Shown: piece by piece, positions 62,187-64,000 of the stretch
Numbering within the stretch: position 1 is the stretch's first letter
Layout: each line of letters starts with the position of its first letter
NCBI RefSeq assembly: GCF_001421515.1
Contig: NZ_LMKM01000038.1
Coordinates: forward strand, 105,596-169,595
Origin: Pedobacter sp. Leaf216
Lineage (GTDB): Bacteria; Bacteroidota; Bacteroidia; Sphingobacteriales; Sphingobacteriaceae
Direction: 5' to 3'
DNA: 64,000 nt
The notes under the pieces: model-generated
The model's input: the letters and a program-made list of their open reading frames with translations, nothing else
The model's database searches: none
What the model was told of the DNA's origin: nothing
Made by a program: the position numbers and the translations under genes

Positions 62187-62593
62187 CTCGACTTCCCCCT
62201 TTCTGCTCCGTTGTGAAGCTCAAGGGAGCTGTTTATCTTTTCCTGCAGACTCACAGTTGCCAGCTGCAGGGCACCCGGTCTGTCTTTGAGCAGCTCCAAA
62301 GCTTCCATCAGCGCAGCACTGCCAGGCCGGTCCTGCAGCATACTGACTTTGAAAACTGCTTTAAAATCGGCTGTTTCCATCACAGATGCCGAGGTGAGCA
62401 GATCCCTGTAGAGCTGGTTTTTATCTTTCAAGACCAGGATATCGGGCGCGGGAAGGTTGGCGCTCGAAAAATCACCAAAAGCGATCTTTGCCCGCCCCTG
62501 GGCGGCATCGATGCTGCTGATCATCCCAATTCTTAATTTATCTTCCGCCGTCCGGCCATGGGCCAGGACAAGCATTCCTGAATAATGTTGCAT
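62183..62593 (-). CDS. Hypothetical protein of the mobile element
   Basis: 136 residues. Not recognised as a named family. It has an N-terminal beta-rich half (MLVLAHGRTAEDKLRIGMISS, then AQGRAKIAFGDF) and a helical C-terminal half with LKDKNQLYRDLLTSA. The QLYRxLL element recurs near the C-terminus of the ArdC-like protein, so the two may share a small domain. The C-terminal tail overlaps the M23 start by 4 bases. Confidence 0.6.
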   Translation of the reverse strand: MQHYSGMLVLAHGRTAEDKLRIGMISSIDAAQGRAKIAFGDFSSANLPAPDILVLKDKNQLYRDLLTSASVMETADFKAVFKVSMLQDRPGSAALMEALELLKDRPGALQLATVSLQEKINSSLELHNGAERGKSR

Positions 62594-62643
62594 AAGCTTG
62601 GCTTTTTAAAGTTTAAAGATTTGATGTATGATGGCAAGGCCTT

Positions 62644-63897
62644 TCAGCCTACGGGGAATCTTGAGATGATCCTGGATACCTCAGCATTGATGCGTTTAAA
62701 GTTTTCGAAAAGGATTTCATCCTTTTTGCCCTTGAAGTCATAATAGATCGGCATGGCAGGATATGCGGACGTTTCTGCAGAGATCGCATCCAGGTCCAGA
62801 TTGACCCTGCAGTTGATGGCCGAAGGCTGAAATTCACCGTTAAAGGTTTCTGGTATATCCCCTGCCAGCATGCCCACCAGTTCCCCGGCCTTTAGCGATG
62901 CGATCTTGCCTGATGGGATAAGGTATTCCAGCCGCTCGCTCAAAGAAACAGAAGCCTTTCCGCGGTCAAGGGACAGGCTTTCGCTGACCTGCTTTACCTT
63001 GCCAAAGAGTTTTTCCAGCCAGTCCAGTGTTTCCTTGTTCCTGACCGATCCGGAAAGGACATTGCCCACTACCGCGCAGATGGTTGTAGCGGTTTCTTTT
63101 CCATATTGCTGCTGGAACTGGGGAAGCTCCTGAAGCCCCATGAGCACTGCCACACGGTTCGACCGGGCTGTGGCGATCAGGTTCTCGATCCGGTGGACAT
63201 AAAGCGTCGGCAGTTCATCAAGCACCAGTGCGCTGGGCAGGTTGTCCTTTGAGTTGATCAACCTGGTCAGCCGGTTGAGTACCACTGAGTAACAGGCCGA
63301 ATTGATGTTCTGGGTGTTGGGGTCATTGGCCAGTATCAGCATCGAGGGAGAAGACCTGCTGCTGATCTTGAGCGGAAAATCATCGCCCGAGAAAACCCAG
63401 AACGTTTCCTTTGTGGCCAGTCTGGAAATAAAGATCTTGAGCGTGCCGACCTGACCTTCGAGCTGATCGAAAGCCTTTGCCCGGTAGGCGGTCATAAATG
63501 GGGAGAGCAGGGAATCCAGTTCTGGATTCGAGGTCAAAGTAGCAAATATCTGCTCATACGGGGCATTCAGAAAGGCGAGCACATGCGGCAGGGTCGAGTA
63601 GCGTCCGGATTCATACCGCGAGAAAAAATAAATACAGGCCGCCAGAAAATTCACCGCACTCTGGGTAAAGAACTGGTCGCTACCTGAAGACTTGTCCCCT
63701 TTTTTAAGTGCCTCCAGCAAAGCTTCCGCGGTTTCCGAGGCATCGGCCAGGGTAAGGATATAGTCTGCCCGAAGCACGTTGAGCCTGCGGCTCATTTCCA
63801 CGCAGTTGAGGTTGATGACATGGAAGGCATAGCCCTCGAGCCGCCCCTGCTGCTTTCCCAACAGGAAATGGTAATAGGCAATCTGCCCGAGATCACA
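62644..63897 (-). CDS. VirD4/TraG-type conjugative coupling protein, 3' exon of an intron-split gene
   Basis: The coding part from 63897 down to the stop at 62644 (about 417 residues) matches the C-terminal half of a type IV secretion coupling ATPase: PSALVLDELPTLYVHRIENLIATARSNRVAVLMGLQELPQF (Walker B and sensor region), FGKVKQ and the C-terminal KGKKDEILFENFKRINAE. The Walker A region would lie in the missing 5' exon. The frame stays open into the intron, but those first 26 codons are intron sequence, not protein. The protein would move the relaxosome DNA to the mating channel. Confidence 0.83.
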   Translation of the reverse strand, partial: CDLGQIAYYHFLLGKQQGRLEGYAFHVINLNCVEMSRRLNVLRADYILTLADASETAEALLEALKKGDKSSGSDQFFTQSAVNFLAACIYFFSRYESGRYSTLPHVLAFLNAPYEQIFATLTSNPELDSLLSPFMTAYRAKAFDQLEGQVGTLKIFISRLATKETFWVFSGDDFPLKISSRSSPSMLILANDPNTQNINSACYSVVLNRLTRLINSKDNLPSALVLDELPTLYVHRIENLIATARSNRVAVLMGLQELPQFQQQYGKETATTICAVVGNVLSGSVRNKETLDWLEKLFGKVKQVSESLSLDRGKASVSLSERLEYLIPSGKIASLKAGELVGMLAGDIPETFNGEFQPSAINCRVNLDLDAISAETSAYPAMPIYYDFKGKKDEILFENFKRINAEVSRIISRFPVG

Positions 63898-64000
63898 GTC
63901 GAGTAAGTCAGCGGAATTGCTCCCGCCTTCTCCTCTAAGAACCGTACGTGAGAGTTTCCAGCTCATACGGCTCAAGTAATTGCCATCTATTTACATAGAC
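63898..64000 (-). mobile_element. 3' end of a group II intron (domains V and VI) inside the coupling gene
   Basis: On the minus strand, 63973-63939 reads as a canonical 35-base domain V (GAGCCGTATGAG...CGTACGGTTC, with a GGAAAC loop region). Domain VI follows and ends at 63898 with ...CTTACTCGAC. The bulged A at 63904 is 7 bases from the 3' splice site, and the last two bases are AC, as in group II introns. The reverse transcriptase, if any, lies beyond the window. Confidence 0.85.

Larger units (their letters stand above)
58559..64000. mobile_element. Edge of an integrated conjugative or mobilizable element (continues past the window)
   Basis: All genes from 58643 to the end lie on the minus strand, are visibly GC-richer than the rest, and belong to Bacteroidota conjugation/mobilization modules: coupling protein, M23 peptidase, ArdC-like and DUF4099/DUF3945-like proteins. 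The left boundary lies between the pepE stop (58558) and 58643. No integrase or attachment repeat is visible at this end. Confidence 0.7.

Noticed and set aside
63898..63975. First 26 codons of the open frame of the coupling gene as protein N-terminus
   Set aside because: They coincide with domains V and VI of a group II intron, so they are not coding.
1..64000. CRISPR arrays, tRNA and rRNA genes
   Set aside because: No regularly spaced repeats and no cloverleaf or rRNA sequence were recognised on either strand.

Overview
The window looks like the chromosome of a Bacteroidota bacterium, most likely a Sphingobacteriaceae member close to Pedobacter. I base this on TAnnTTTG-type promoters, many TTG/GTG starts with weak ribosome binding sites, a UpxY-type antiterminator, DUF1080 and S1-sulfatase proteins, a Bacteroidota-style exosortase with PID/LDD-type sorting tails, and conjugation genes of the Bacteroidota type. 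No tRNA, rRNA or CRISPR array was seen. All family calls come from reading motifs; no database search was run.

Layout. (1) 1-12.3 kb is ordinary chromosome: a 5'-truncated MscS channel, a DUF1080 protein, a GNAT-pgk operon whose promoter carries a LacI-type palindrome, two tandem PqiA-like membrane proteins, a sulfatase, an orphan GAF histidine kinase, a DoxX-like protein and gap. (2) 12.4-17.0 kb, minus strand: a WecA/MraY-like sugar-phosphate transferase, a GT2, and four small secreted Cys-containing proteins. Each of the four ends in a D-[DE] motif, a hydrophobic segment and a basic tail, which is an exosortase-type sorting signal. (3) 17.3-54.9 kb, plus strand: a nearly continuous exopolysaccharide operon. 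It opens with the Wza-like exporter, Wzc-like BY-kinase, UpxY and asparagine synthase. It then holds Wzm/Wzt-type ABC transporter genes, about 20 known or probable glycosyltransferases, three FkbM-type methyltransferases and acyltransferases. It closes with a terminal module of Wzy-like polymerase, GT4, GT2, exosortase, WcaF-like acetyltransferase and polysaccharide deacetylase. The part from about 25 to 46 kb is visibly more AT-rich than the flanks and looks like an exchangeable core. (4) 54.9-58.6 kb: a methyltransferase, a membrane AraC-type regulator, a Crp/Fnr regulator behind a possible structured leader, and peptidase E. (5) 58.6-64 kb, minus strand, visibly GC-richer: the edge of an integrated conjugative or mobilizable element, with a VirD4/TraG-like coupling protein, M23 peptidase, ArdC-like protein and DUF4099/DUF3945-like proteins. 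The coupling gene is interrupted by the 3' end of a group II intron that runs off the window.

How the genes may work together (inference): the WecA-like enzyme primes undecaprenyl phosphate and the glycosyltransferases build a large glycan. Methyl, acyl and deacetyl modifications are added, and Wzm/Wzt or the Wzy-like route with Wza/Wzc export the product. The exosortase would cleave the small secreted proteins at their C-terminal tails and place them on the surface or in the exopolysaccharide matrix. This exosortase, Wzy-like protein and small tailed-protein set is the most interesting system in the window.
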